Part shown: one piece after another, positions 32,527-41,987 of the stretch
How positions within the stretch are numbered: the stretch's first letter is position 1
Layout of the letters: the number at the start of each line of letters is the position of its first letter
Assembly (NCBI RefSeq): GCF_000716875.1
Contig: NZ_JNWQ01000062.1
Span: forward strand, 1 to 41,987
DNA: 41,987 nt
Origin: Streptomyces novaecaesareae
GTDB taxonomy: Bacteria; Actinomycetota; Actinomycetes; Streptomycetales; Streptomycetaceae
Direction: 5' to 3'
The notes under the pieces: generated by a model
Database searches by the model: none
What the model was told of the DNA's origin: nothing
Seen by the model: the letters and a program-made list of their open reading frames with translations, nothing else
Position numbers and translations under genes: made by a program

Positions 32527-32612
32527 GGGTGCGCGGCTAGGAGCAGGGTTCTGGCTGGCCGGGTTCCTGGCTGGCCGGGTTCCTGGCTTACGGGGTGCGC
32601 GGCTAGGGGCGG
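32527..32612. repeat. Duplicated 3' end of the S1 protease gene with internal repeats
   Basis: GGGGTGCGCGGCTAGG occurs at about 32527-32542 and again at about 32595-32610; the second is the actual stop-codon region of the S1 protease gene. Between them GGCTGGCCGGGTTCCT units repeat about three times (32548-32587). It looks like a small tandem expansion just past the stop codon. Confidence 0.7.
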
Positions 32613-33430
32613 GGCAGGGTGCAGCCGGGGAGGGTGAGGTCGAACCGGTTGCCGGCGGCGAAGCAGGCCGGGATCCCGTACGTCTCCTGGGCGTAGCCGA
32701 TTCCCTGATGCACCGTCACTGCGCCGCTCTGGTCCACCTCGCAGGGGTTGTCCAGGGTGCAGCGCTCGCCGCTCTCGTTGATCGTGTTGTTGACGGCGAC
32801 CACCTGGCCGGACGAGGCGTCGACCACCGGAGAGCCGGAGGTGCCGCCGATCACGTCGCAGCCGGAGGTGTAGCGGACCGAGTCCTTGAAGGTCCAGTCG
32901 CCCTCTTTCAGCCGGTAGGCGAAGCCGTCGATCGAGCAGGAGTAGATCTTCTTCCAGTAGCCGGAGACGACCTTGATCGAGGTGCCCTGGACGGGGTGGC
33001 CGGCGGCGACGGTCAGCGGGGCGATCCCGTACCGCGACTGGATCGAGGAGTAACTGGTGTTCAGCTGGTAGATCGACACGTCGGTGTCGGTCATCGCGCC
33101 GTAGACCACCTTGGTCGCGCGCAGGGTGGCGAGCCGGCCACCGGTGGCGCTGAGCAGGGTGAAGGTCCGACTGGAGGGCTGGTTGAGGACCACCTCGCCG
33201 GGGCCGGGCATGCCGGACTCCAGGCAGTGGCCGTTGGAGAGCACGAGCGCCGGGTCGCTCGCGGCCGAGCCGGGCATCCGCACCAGCGAGCCGGAGCAGT
33301 TGCTGAGCCCGACCGTCCCGGCGAAGGTGACGGTGGCCGTGGGGGCGGCCTGGACGGGGGAGGCTCCGGCAAGGGCGGTGGCGCCTGCGATCAGGGCCGT
33401 GGCGAGCACGCCGATGAGCGGCTTCTTCAT
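32603..33430 (-). CDS. Secreted trypsin-like (S1) serine protease
   Basis: A 275-residue exported endopeptidase. The signal peptide is KKPLIGVLATALIAGATALA, cut near VQA-AP, with almost no propeptide. The catalytic triad is His in LVLSNGHCLESG, Asp in AMTDTDVSIYQLN and Ser in IGGTSGSPVVDASSG. Six or more cysteines in the mature part suggest disulfides. The ATG at 33428-33430 has AGAGGT upstream. A promoter (TTGACA, 17 bp, CAGTTT at 33460-33488) lies just upstream. The missing propeptide separates it from alpha-lytic-type proteases and brings it nearer to V8/trypsin-like secreted forms. Confidence 0.9.
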   Translation of the reverse strand: MKKPLIGVLATALIAGATALAGASPVQAAPTATVTFAGTVGLSNCSGSLVRMPGSAASDPALVLSNGHCLESGMPGPGEVVLNQPSSRTFTLLSATGGRLATLRATKVVYGAMTDTDVSIYQLNTSYSSIQSRYGIAPLTVAAGHPVQGTSIKVVSGYWKKIYSCSIDGFAYRLKEGDWTFKDSVRYTSGCDVIGGTSGSPVVDASSGQVVAVNNTINESGERCTLDNPCEVDQSGAVTVHQGIGYAQETYGIPACFAAGNRFDLTLPGCTLPRP

Positions 33431-33459
33431 GAGAGACCTCTCGGTGTGGGGGTCCACCA

Positions 33460-33488
33460 AAACTGTCGCGGACATGACCCACTGTCAA
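33460..33488 (-). promoter_or_regulatory. Putative promoter of the S1 protease gene
   Basis: On the minus strand, TTGACA (33488-33483), a 17-bp spacer and CAGTTT (33465-33460). An overlapping TTGACT lies just upstream. The predicted leader is about 23 nt. Confidence 0.45.
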
Positions 33489-33598
33489 GAGTCAAAGCAA
33501 GACCAAGAAACCATCCCGATCGGCATGGCCGATCACCATGGCCGGCCACCCTGGCCGACCACCAGCCGCCACTCACCGCCCCGCCGGGTGGGCCCGGG

Positions 33599-34228
33599 TC
33601 AACTCCCTTGCCAGTGGCGCCGACCCAGGCTGATCAGGCGCAGCTGAAAGCGCGCGGCGTCGGCGATCCCGCGCTCCCGGGCCGGGCCGGACTCCTGCGC
33701 CTCCAGGAAGGCGGAGGCCGTCGACACCATGCGATCCACGTACAGCTCGGCGAGCATCCGCAGGTCCCGCTCGCTCCACCCCCGCGACACCGGCTGCAGC
33801 GCCAGCGCGGCCCCCACCTCGGTGGCGAAGCGGCCGAGTTCGGCATCGATCGCCTCACGCACCTGCCGGACCCCGCCGTGCCGCTCCCGCGACAGGAACC
33901 GCACGTGCGAGCGGTGTTCGCGGACGTGCTGTTCGATCACGTCCACCGCGCGGTCGATCACCTCCTCGGCGCCGCCGGCCTCGGCGAGCACCGAGCGGAT
34001 CATGACGTGCAGGCTGGCCAGCGACTCCTCGACCAGTGCGACGCCGAGGGCGGCGAGGTCCGGGAAGTGCCGGTAGAACGCGGCCGGGGAGAGCCCGGCC
34101 TCCCGGGTGACCTCGCGGACGCCCAGGCTGGCCAGGTTCTGATCGGCCAGCAGGTGCAACCCCGCGTCCAGCAAGGCCCGCCGACTCTGCTGCTTCTGGG
34201 CCTGTCTGGCCCCAACGGTGTGACTCAC
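33599..34228 (-). CDS. TetR-family regulator resembling FabR/DesT
   Basis: A 209-residue regulator. The HTH segment LGVREVTREAGLSPAAFYRH followed by FPDLAALGVALVEESLASLH closely follows FabR and DesT, which sense acyl-CoA or acyl-ACP saturation and repress desaturase genes. The C-terminal part (HVRFLSRERHGGVRQVREAI) fits too. The GTG at 34226-34228 (VSHTVGARQ) is preferred because longer starts run through the operator. Two GTAAACA-type inverted repeats lie upstream, one next to the start. No desaturase is adjacent; the divergent genes encode two small membrane proteins, which may be targets. Confidence 0.85.
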   Translation of the reverse strand: MSHTVGARQAQKQQSRRALLDAGLHLLADQNLASLGVREVTREAGLSPAAFYRHFPDLAALGVALVEESLASLHVMIRSVLAEAGGAEEVIDRAVDVIEQHVREHRSHVRFLSRERHGGVRQVREAIDAELGRFATEVGAALALQPVSRGWSERDLRMLAELYVDRMVSTASAFLEAQESGPARERGIADAARFQLRLISLGRRHWQGS

Positions 34229-34236
34229 GCCATTCA

Positions 34237-34252
34237 GTAAACAGTCGTTTGC
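34237..34252. promoter_or_regulatory. Operator 1 of the FabR/DesT-like regulator
   Basis: GTAAACAGTCGTTTGC is an inverted repeat (GTAAAC/GTTTGC, 5 of 6 pairs, 4-nt centre) 8 bp upstream of the TetR start. Confidence 0.6.
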
Positions 34253-34290
34253 CGAACTTGGCCAGCCGGGCGTACAGTGGGACCGAAGTC

Positions 34291-34308
34291 GGTAAACACT
34301 TGTCAACC
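34291..34308. promoter_or_regulatory. Operator 2 of the FabR/DesT-like regulator
   Basis: GGTAAACACTTGTCAACC is an inverted repeat (6 of 8 pairs) sharing GTAAACA with operator 1, 54 bp away. It is placed to control the divergent small membrane-protein genes. Confidence 0.5.
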
Positions 34309-34414
34309 GAAACCGGCGCAGCCGCTGCCCCCGCCGCAGCCACTGCCTCGGTTTCAGCCCCGACTCCAGCGTCAGCCCCAACTCCAGCTCCAGCCTCAGC
34401 CGAAGGAGTCAGCC

Positions 34415-34570
34415 GTGATCCTGCTCTCCGCCCTGATCGCCATGGGCGTCCTGATCGGCACCGCCGCCCACACCTCCCTCCCGGTCTTCCTCGCCGCCTC
34501 CGCCGCCATCACCGCCTGGCTGCTCGCCTTCGGCGCCCGCGAGGGCATCTCCCGCCTGCGCCACCGCTGA
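34415..34570 (+). CDS. Small two-helix membrane protein
   Basis: A 51-residue protein: helix 1 ILLSALIAMGVLIGTAAHTS, helix 2 LPVFLAASAAITAWLLAFGA, then a basic tail (REGISRLRHR). The GTG at 34415 has AAGGAG 6 nt upstream, which gives it credibility despite its size. The leader before it is built of CAGCC/CCAGCT microrepeats. No family is recognised. It lies downstream of operator 2 and 62 bp before the DUF4190 gene, so the two may be co-transcribed. Confidence 0.65.
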   Translation: MILLSALIAMGVLIGTAAHTSLPVFLAASAAITAWLLAFGAREGISRLRHR

Positions 34571-34632
34571 CCCGGACGCTCCCCCGGACCACGCCCGCGT
34601 CCACTCCACGACACGAGAGGACCCACACCGCC

Positions 34633-34920
34633 ATGAGCACCGTCACCACCCGCCAGACCACCGTCCGGAACACCTCCCGGAACACCACCGAAGCCGACGG
34701 CCTGGCCATCGCCTCCTTCCTCCTCGGCCTCCCGGGCCTGCTGCTCTTCAACATCGTCCTGGGCCCGATCGCCATCACCCTGGCCACCCTGGCCCTGGTC
34801 CGCGGCACCGGCCGACGCGGCCGCGCCGTCCTCGGCCTGGTGCTCGGCATCGCCTCGCTGGCGATCCTCGCCGTCACCACCGCCACCTCTCACGGCGTGC
34901 TCATGGACTTCGGCTCCTGA
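34633..34920 (+). CDS. DUF4190-type small membrane protein
   Basis: A 95-residue protein with a Thr/Asn-rich cytosolic tail (TTRQTTVRNTSRNTTEADGL) and two helices, LAIASFLLGLPGLLLFNIVL then GPIAITLATLALVRGTGRRG and RAVLGLVLGIASLAILAVTT. The GLAIASFxLGL...GLVLGI pattern is the DUF4190 signature; its function is unknown. The ATG at 34633 has AGGA 12 nt upstream, somewhat far. Confidence 0.82.
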   Translation: MSTVTTRQTTVRNTSRNTTEADGLAIASFLLGLPGLLLFNIVLGPIAITLATLALVRGTGRRGRAVLGLVLGIASLAILAVTTATSHGVLMDFGS

Positions 34921-35035
34921 GCCGTCCTCAACTCCCGCCCGGGGCCTGGAACAACTGATCCCGGCAACCCGCCCCGCTCCCTCGACCCGCCACGTAGGGT
35001 GGGGCCCATCGGCCGGATGACCTCAGGGGGCAGGA

Positions 35036-35920
35036 GTGACTACGGAGAACCGCAGCGACGCACAGTCGGCACGGCTCGCCCCGACGGGCGGACGGCTGCT
35101 CGCGGTGAGCGACCTGCACATCTCCTACCAGGAGAACCGCGACCTGGTGGAGAAGCTGCAGCCCACCCACCCCGACGACTGGCTGCTCGTCGCCGGTGAC
35201 GTCGCCGAACACACCACCAGCATCGAGTGGGCCCTCCGCCTGCTCGCGGATCGCTTCGACCGCGTGGTGTGGGTGCCCGGCAACCACGAGCTGTGGACCC
35301 ACCCCGAGGACCCGGTCCAGCTGCGCGGTGTGGCCCGCTACGAGCACCTGGTGGAGCGCTGTCGCGCCCTCGGCGTGCTGACCCCCGAGGACCCGTACCC
35401 GATCTGGGAGGGCCCCGACGGACCGGTCCGTATCGCTCCGCTCTTCCTCCTGTACGACTACTCCTTCCGTGCGCCGGGCACGACCACCAAGGAGGAGTCC
35501 CTGGCGGCCGCCTACGAGAGCGGCGTCGTCTGCGCGGACGAGCGGATGCTCCACCCGGACCCGTTCCCGGACCGCGACTCCTGGTGCCGCGAGCGCGTCC
35601 GACTGACCGAGGAGCGGCTGGCGGCCTGCGACCCGGACGTCCCGCTCGTCCTGGTCAACCACTACCCGCTGGTCCGCAACCCCACCGAGATCCTCTGGTA
35701 CCCCGAGTTCGCCCAGTGGTGCGGCACCGAGCTGACCGCCGACTGGCACCGCCGTTTCAACACCGCGGCGATGATCTACGGCCACCTGCACATCCCCCGC
35801 AGGACCAGCTACGACGGTGTCCCCTTCGAGGAGGTCTCACTGGGCTACCCGCGCGAGTGGCGCAAGCGTGGCCTGCCGGACCCGCTGCTGCGCGAGGTGT
35901 TCCCGCAGGCCACGGAGTGA
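35036..35920 (+). CDS. Metallophosphoesterase
   Basis: A 294-residue calcineurin-like phosphoesterase. All metal motifs are present in order: AVSDLHISYQENRD (DxH), WLLVAGDVAEHT (GDxxE-like), VVWVPGNHELWTHPED (GNHE), LVLVNHYPLVRNPTEI and MIYGHLHIPRRTSYDG (GHxH). The GTG at 35036 has AGGGGG 5 nt upstream. The substrate is unknown. In streptomycetes, homologues often sit beside a phosphopantetheinyl transferase in biosynthetic clusters; here that enzyme is 12 kb away. It is convergent with the SHOCT gene, 18 bp between stops. Confidence 0.93.
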   Translation: MTTENRSDAQSARLAPTGGRLLAVSDLHISYQENRDLVEKLQPTHPDDWLLVAGDVAEHTTSIEWALRLLADRFDRVVWVPGNHELWTHPEDPVQLRGVARYEHLVERCRALGVLTPEDPYPIWEGPDGPVRIAPLFLLYDYSFRAPGTTTKEESLAAAYESGVVCADERMLHPDPFPDRDSWCRERVRLTEERLAACDPDVPLVLVNHYPLVRNPTEILWYPEFAQWCGTELTADWHRRFNTAAMIYGHLHIPRRTSYDGVPFEEVSLGYPREWRKRGLPDPLLREVFPQATE

Positions 35921-35938
35921 CCCTCCGGATCACGGTGG

Positions 35939-36229
35939 TCACCGTCCACCGCCACCTCCTCGGCTGTCGTCCCGGGATGGCTCACTGAGCACGGCCCGCT
36001 TGGCCCGGTACTCCTCGGCGTCGATATCGCCCTCCGCGTAGCGGCGGCCGAGGACGGCCAGCGGGTGCTCCTCGGCCGGGCCGGCTCCGTACCCGAGGCC
36101 GCAGCCGCGCCGCCGCCAGAGCGTCCGGCGCAGCACCACGATCACCAGGAAGACCACGGCGATCCAGATCAGGGGGACCAGCAGGATCCAGGGGCCGGGC
36201 CCGTGCCAATCGGCCAGCTGCGTGTACAT
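35939..36229 (-). CDS. SHOCT-domain membrane protein
   Basis: A 96-residue protein: one N-terminal helix (PWILLVPLIWIAVVFLVIVV), a basic stretch (LRRTLWRRRGCGLG) and a C-terminal SHOCT motif (AVLGRRYAEGDIDAEEYRAK). The ATG at 36227-36229 has GAGGAG 10 nt upstream. SHOCT proteins often assist oligomerisation or stress-linked membrane complexes. The promoter region carries the same inverted-repeat box and AGGACGCGTGA element as the histidine kinase operon, so it is very likely in the same regulon. Confidence 0.88.
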   Translation of the reverse strand: MYTQLADWHGPGPWILLVPLIWIAVVFLVIVVLRRTLWRRRGCGLGYGAGPAEEHPLAVLGRRYAEGDIDAEEYRAKRAVLSEPSRDDSRGGGGGR

Positions 36230-36318
36230 GGTGGTTCAACTCCTCGGTGGTGGGCCTCCAGGACCTCGGGCGGTTCCCGAGATGTCCCGAGCGTCCCGCA
36301 CCGGAGTCTCATCACGCG

Positions 36319-36359
36319 TCCTACCAGCAGCGGCAGTTGGGATACTCCCCGGAGAGTAC
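36319..36359 (-). promoter_or_regulatory. Response-regulator box and promoter for the SHOCT gene
   Basis: On the minus strand, GTACTCTCCGGGGAGTAT (36359-36342) is an imperfect inverted repeat. After GAGTA come 20 nt and then AGGACGCGTGA, which overlaps a -10-like TAGGAC. The same spacing and elements occur before the histidine kinase gene (38413-38463). The start codon is about 80 bp further on. Confidence 0.7.
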
Positions 36360-36461
36360 GAACGCCCCGCGACACGCCGCCTCGGAAGTAGCGGCGCCGA
36401 CGGCCGACGCCGGCACCGGCGGCCGACGCAGCCCCGCCGGGCCGGGCCGCGCCGGGCGGGC

Positions 36462-37142
36462 TCAGCCCAGCCAACCCGGCCGCACCAGCCCCGACTCGTA
36501 CGCCAGCACCACCAGCTGCGCCCGGTCCCGCGCGCCGAGCTTCACCATCGCCCGGCTGACGTGCGTCTTCGCCGTCAGCGGGCTGACCACCAGCCGCCGG
36601 GCGATCTCCTCGTTGGACAACCCCATCCCGACCAGCGCCAGCACCTCGCGCTCCCGCTCGGTCAGCATCGAGAGGTCCCGGAGCCGCCCCTCCGGCCCCG
36701 CCTCGGGCGCCTTCGAGCGGGCCGCGAACTCGCCGATCAGCCGCCTGGTCACCCCCGGCGAGAGCAGCGCGTCCCCCGCCACCGCGACCCGGATCGCCCG
36801 CAGCAGGTCGGCCGGTTCGGTGTCCTTGACCAGGAAGCCCGCCGCCCCCGAGCGCAGCGCCTCGAAGACGTACTCGTCCAGCTCGAAGGTGGTCAGCACG
36901 ACCACCCGTACGGAGGACAGCGCCGGGTCCTCGGCGATCCTCCTGGTCGCCTCCAGACCGTCCATCCGCGGCATCCGGACGTCCATCAGCACCACGTCCG
37001 GCACCAGGTCGCGGGCCAGTTGCAGCGCCGCCTCCCCGTCGTCCGCCTCGCCGACCACCGTGAGGTCGTCCTGGAGGTCCAGCAGGGCCCGGAAGCCTGC
37101 CCGGACCAGCAGTTGGTCATCCGCCAGCAGTACCCGAATCAC
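36462..37142 (-). CDS. NarL/LuxR-type response regulator
   Basis: A 226-residue two-component regulator. The receiver domain has the acidic pair in VLLADDQLLVRAGF, the phospho-acceptor Asp in VVLMDVRMPRMDG, Thr in VVVLTTFELDEYV and Lys in GFLVKDTEPADL. The C-terminal LuxR HTH is LTEREREVLALVGMGLSNEE followed by IARRLVVSPLTAKTHVSRAM. The GTG start overlaps the kinase stop as GTGA, so the pair is translationally coupled. The shared box upstream of both this operon and the SHOCT gene is its likely binding site. Confidence 0.95.
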   Translation of the reverse strand: MIRVLLADDQLLVRAGFRALLDLQDDLTVVGEADDGEAALQLARDLVPDVVLMDVRMPRMDGLEATRRIAEDPALSSVRVVVLTTFELDEYVFEALRSGAAGFLVKDTEPADLLRAIRVAVAGDALLSPGVTRRLIGEFAARSKAPEAGPEGRLRDLSMLTEREREVLALVGMGLSNEEIARRLVVSPLTAKTHVSRAMVKLGARDRAQLVVLAYESGLVRPGWLG

Positions 37143-38383
37143 TCACTCTCCGCCTTCGGTGTCGGCAGCTCCGCCCGGACCCGGAAGCCGCCGTCGGGCA
37201 GCGGCCCCGCCGTGATGGTGCCACCGAACGCGGCCGCGCGTTCGCGCATCCCGACCAGCCCGCTGCCCGACCCGCCGGCGTCGCCGAGCACGGCAGGGCC
37301 CGGGTCCTCGACCCGGACGACCAGCACCGCCGGGTCCGTCCAGTCCAGCACCACGACCGCCTGCCGGGCCGCCGAGTGCCGGACCACGTTGGTCAGCGCC
37401 TCCTGGACGATCCGGAAGGCGGTGAGGTCGACGGTGGCGGACAGCGCGCGCCGCTCGCCGCGCTCGTGCACCTCCGCCTCCAGGCCCACCCGGTCGGCCT
37501 GCTCGGTGAGTTCGTCCAGCCGGTCCAGCCCGGGAGCCGGCCCGCGCGGCGCCGCCCCGGGCCCGCGCAGCGTCGCGAGTACCTGGCGGACCTCGCCGAG
37601 CGCCTCCTTGCTGGTCGACTTGATGGTGACCAGCGCGGTGCGGGCCTCCGCCGGCCGCCGGTCCAGCAGGGCGAGCGCGACCCCCGCCTGGATGTTGATC
37701 AGCGACAGGCTGTGGGCCAGGATGTCGTGCAACTCCCGGGCCATCCTGAGCCGTTCCTCGTTGGCCCGGCGCTCCTCCAGCTGCTGCCGGTAGGCCCGGT
37801 GGGCGGCGATCCGCTCCCGCCGGAACCGCACCAGCTCGGCCCCCGCCACCACCAGCAACAGCCAGGCCAGCAGCCCGAGTTCCGGCAGCCAGGCGGAGCC
37901 GGACGGCGGGGCGGCGCGCTGCCAGTCGGCGGGCAGCACGAAGGTGGCCAGCACGTGCACCAGGTAGACCCCGGCCAGCCCGGCCCAGGCCGCCCGTCGG
38001 TGCCCGGCGCCGATCGCGGCGCAGCAGGCGATCAGCCAGCTCACGAAGGCCGGCCCGTACGGGTACCCGGCGGCCAGGTACCCGGCGGTGACCAGCGAGG
38101 TGCCGGCCACCACCGCGACCGGACGCCGGCGGCGCAGCACCAGCAGGGCCGGCCCGAGCAGCAGCAGGAGGTAGCCGAAGGCGTCCAGCGGGGCCCGGCC
38201 GTGCTGGTTGTGCGCGGCGAACGTCGAACCGACCACCTGGACCACCGCGACCACCGCCGCCTGCCCCAGCGGCACGCCCGCCCCGGCCACCCACGCCCAC
38301 GGCGGGCGCCCCGACGCGGGCGGCCCCGGCACGGCGGGCCCCTCCCGGGACGGCTCCGGCGGCTGCGAGGTGGGCGGCATCAT
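37139..38383 (-). CDS. NarL-family sensor histidine kinase
   Basis: A 414-residue membrane kinase. About five helices lie in residues 30-180 with very short outside loops, so it probably senses within the membrane or at its face. HisKA_3 dimerisation and phospho-acceptor His lie in RMARELHDILAHSLSLINIQ. The ATPase domain has the N-box QEALTNVVRHSAARQA and G-box GSGSGLVGMRERAAAFGGTI. Starts at GTG 38389, ATG 38383 or ATG 38380 are all possible, because no clear ribosome site stands out; I chose 38383. It is first in the operon, driven by a promoter carrying a long inverted repeat (38438-38463). Confidence 0.93.
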   Translation of the reverse strand: MMPPTSQPPEPSREGPAVPGPPASGRPPWAWVAGAGVPLGQAAVVAVVQVVGSTFAAHNQHGRAPLDAFGYLLLLLGPALLVLRRRRPVAVVAGTSLVTAGYLAAGYPYGPAFVSWLIACCAAIGAGHRRAAWAGLAGVYLVHVLATFVLPADWQRAAPPSGSAWLPELGLLAWLLLVVAGAELVRFRRERIAAHRAYRQQLEERRANEERLRMARELHDILAHSLSLINIQAGVALALLDRRPAEARTALVTIKSTSKEALGEVRQVLATLRGPGAAPRGPAPGLDRLDELTEQADRVGLEAEVHERGERRALSATVDLTAFRIVQEALTNVVRHSAARQAVVVLDWTDPAVLVVRVEDPGPAVLGDAGGSGSGLVGMRERAAAFGGTITAGPLPDGGFRVRAELPTPKAESE

Positions 38384-38412
38384 GCCCACAAGCTAGACCC
38401 GCGCCCCGCCCT

Positions 38413-38463
38413 CACGCGTCCTCCACCAGTGGCGTTCGGGCGTACTCCCGCCGGAGTACGCCC
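38413..38463 (-). promoter_or_regulatory. Response-regulator box and promoter for the kinase-regulator operon
   Basis: GGGCGTACTCC (38438-38448) and GGAGTACGCCC (38453-38463) are perfect 11-bp arms around CGCC. Downstream on the minus strand, 20 nt after GAGTA, lies AGGACGCGTGA (38423-38413). The same layout precedes the SHOCT gene. A regulator box standing where a -35 would be suggests activation by the phosphorylated regulator (autoregulation). Confidence 0.78.
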
Positions 38464-38556
38464 GCACCCGAAACCGCCCGAATCCGCGCCCGCCCGCATC
38501 CGAGCCGGAGTCCGAAGCCGGAAGCCCGAGCCCCAGCCCGAAGGCCCCCGTCCCGG

Positions 38557-41100
<2,544 letters not shown>

Positions 41101-41189
41101 GGCAATTCACCTTTCCCAAGCGGTTTGCAGCCACACAAACACAGGCCTCGTGCCCCCGCCTGTCGAGCCGGACGGCTCCGGCACCCGTG

Positions 41190-41237
41190 CGACCGTCACC
41201 CGGTACGACCGTCACTCGGTATGACCGTCATCCCGTG
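41190..41237. repeat. Three 16-bp direct repeats at the end of the VIT-type gene
   Basis: CGACCGTCACCCGGTA (41190-41205), CGACCGTCACTCGGTA (41206-41221) and TGACCGTCATCCCGTG (41222-41237). The third covers the stop codon region of the VIT-type gene, so the other two look like tandem copies of that 3' end. They lie 90-137 bp upstream of the Clp start. Confidence 0.85.
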
Positions 41238-41932
41238 AAGTGGTCCAGCAGCACACCGCCGCTGTACGTCACCGCCATCGCCAGCAGCCCACCCGCCACG
41301 TTGCGCCCCACCGCCCGGGCCGGGCCGGCCCCGCCCATCCGGGCACCCGCCCAACCCGACAGGGAGAGCGCGGCCACCACCGCCACCACCGTCACCGACA
41401 GCCGCCACGACTCCGGCGGCAGCAGCACCGCCAGCAGCGGCACCAGCGCGCCCAGCGTGAACGCGGCCGCACTCGCCAGCGCCGCCTCCCAGGGGTTGGT
41501 CAACGCCTCGGGGTCGATGCCGAGTTCGGTCTGCGCGTGGGCCGCGAGCGCATCCCGCTCGGTCAGCGCCACCGCCACGTCCCGGGCCAGCTCGTCCGCC
41601 AGCCCGCTGCCCCGGTAGTAGTCGGTCAGCTCGTCGAGCTCCCCCTCCGGGTCCTCCGCCAGCTCCCGCCGCTCCTTCGCCAACGCGGCCCGCTCGGTGT
41701 CCCGTTGGGTGCTGACCGACACGTACTCGCCGGCCGCCATCGACATCGCCCCCGCCGACAGCCCGGCCACCCCCGCCGCGAGCAGCGCCGACCGCGAGCC
41801 GGTCGCACCCGCCACCCCGGTCACGATCCCGGCCGTCGACACCACACCGTCATTGGCCCCCAGCACCGCCGCCCGCAGCCGGTTCAGGCGCGAGGACAAC
41901 GCCGCCCGCGACTCCCCGAGCTGCTCAGCCAT
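41228..41932 (-). CDS. VIT1/CCC1-family iron/manganese transporter
   Basis: A 234-residue membrane protein with about five helices. The N-terminal signature LRAAVLGANDGVVSTAGIVT and GLSAGAMSMAAGEYVSVSTQ carry the conserved metal-path residues (Asp, Met, Glu). A cytosolic helical loop rich in Glu (ERAALAKERRELAEDPEGEL) binds metal in relatives. EAALASAAAFTLGALVPLLA follows. The family moves Fe2+ or Mn2+ out of the cytosol. The ATG at 41930-41932 sits almost on a GGAGG, so the true start or leader may differ slightly. It is the third metal-efflux-type gene in the window, after the GDT1 and FetB homologues. Confidence 0.93.
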   Translation of the reverse strand: MAEQLGESRAALSSRLNRLRAAVLGANDGVVSTAGIVTGVAGATGSRSALLAAGVAGLSAGAMSMAAGEYVSVSTQRDTERAALAKERRELAEDPEGELDELTDYYRGSGLADELARDVAVALTERDALAAHAQTELGIDPEALTNPWEAALASAAAFTLGALVPLLAVLLPPESWRLSVTVVAVVAALSLSGWAGARMGGAGPARAVGRNVAGGLLAMAVTYSGGVLLDHFTG

Positions 41933-41987
41933 CCTCCACCACTCCCAGGCACCCGACCGGTCCCCCCGATCCTCACCCGCCCCCCGC

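Noticed and set aside
30845..34240. 1131-codon plus-strand frame across the proteases
   Set aside because: It crosses four genuine minus-strand features and two terminators and has low-complexity Val/Gly/Arg sequence.
41101..41160. HspR (HAIR) or ClgR operator upstream of the Clp gene
   Set aside because: No CTTGAGT-N7-ACTCAAG pattern or matching ClgR palindrome is visible.

Overview
The window reads as chromosomal DNA of a high-GC, filamentous actinomycete, most likely Streptomycetaceae (Streptomyces or Kitasatospora). The evidence is GC above 70%, GTG starts, GGAGG-type ribosome sites, a secreted GH18 chitinase with a DasR-like operator, a Pmt-type protein mannosyltransferase, an S37 tripeptidyl aminopeptidase, SHOCT and DUF4190 proteins, and many MarR/TetR/Lrp regulators. 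I see no phage, plasmid, IS element, CRISPR array, rRNA or tRNA. It looks like chromosome-arm or near-core DNA made of small regulator-plus-target units. No undescribed multi-gene system is certain. The best new leads are regulatory: a shared response-regulator box, a 15-bp repeat array, and several unusual fusions or truncations.

Left part (1-11.7 kb). The left edge is rearranged: a 100-bp direct repeat, the tail of a LysR-type gene and a broken ABM monooxygenase gene. Then come a divergent cupin/MarR pair with twin operators, a CYTH protein, a DHA2-type MFS exporter with a fused winged-helix domain, and a proline-rich peptidoglycan-binding membrane protein. Next are a GDT1/TMEM165-type manganese exporter behind a yybP-ykoY (Mn2+) riboswitch, a FetB-type permease translationally coupled to a Pmt mannosyltransferase, and an MFS exporter divergent from a MarR regulator across eight 15-bp repeats.

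Middle (11.7-27.5 kb). Here lie the chitinase with its DasR-like promoter, a lipoprotein, DoxX, MarC, and an FMN reductase behind a MerR-type palindrome. An Lrp regulator is divergent from tryptophan 2,3-dioxygenase and kynureninase (tryptophan to anthranilate). Then follow an orphan ATP-synthase-b-like protein, an intracellular clan GH-A glycosidase divergent from a TetR regulator, the remnant of a wall-anchored choice-of-anchor-A protein, a stand-alone Sfp-type phosphopantetheinyl transferase, a MmyB-type regulator convergent with a membrane protein, and a double-Lrp regulator divergent from an inositol-monophosphatase-like protein.

Right part (27.5-42 kb). A TetR/acyl-CoA dehydrogenase/amidohydrolase operon has a perfect 21-bp operator. 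It is followed by two secreted serine proteases (S37 and S1), a FabR/DesT-like TetR with two operators facing two small membrane proteins, and a metallophosphoesterase. A NarL-type two-component pair and a SHOCT membrane protein follow; their promoters share the same inverted-repeat box and downstream sequence. A ClpC-type AAA+ unfoldase and a VIT/CCC1-type iron/manganese transporter close the window.
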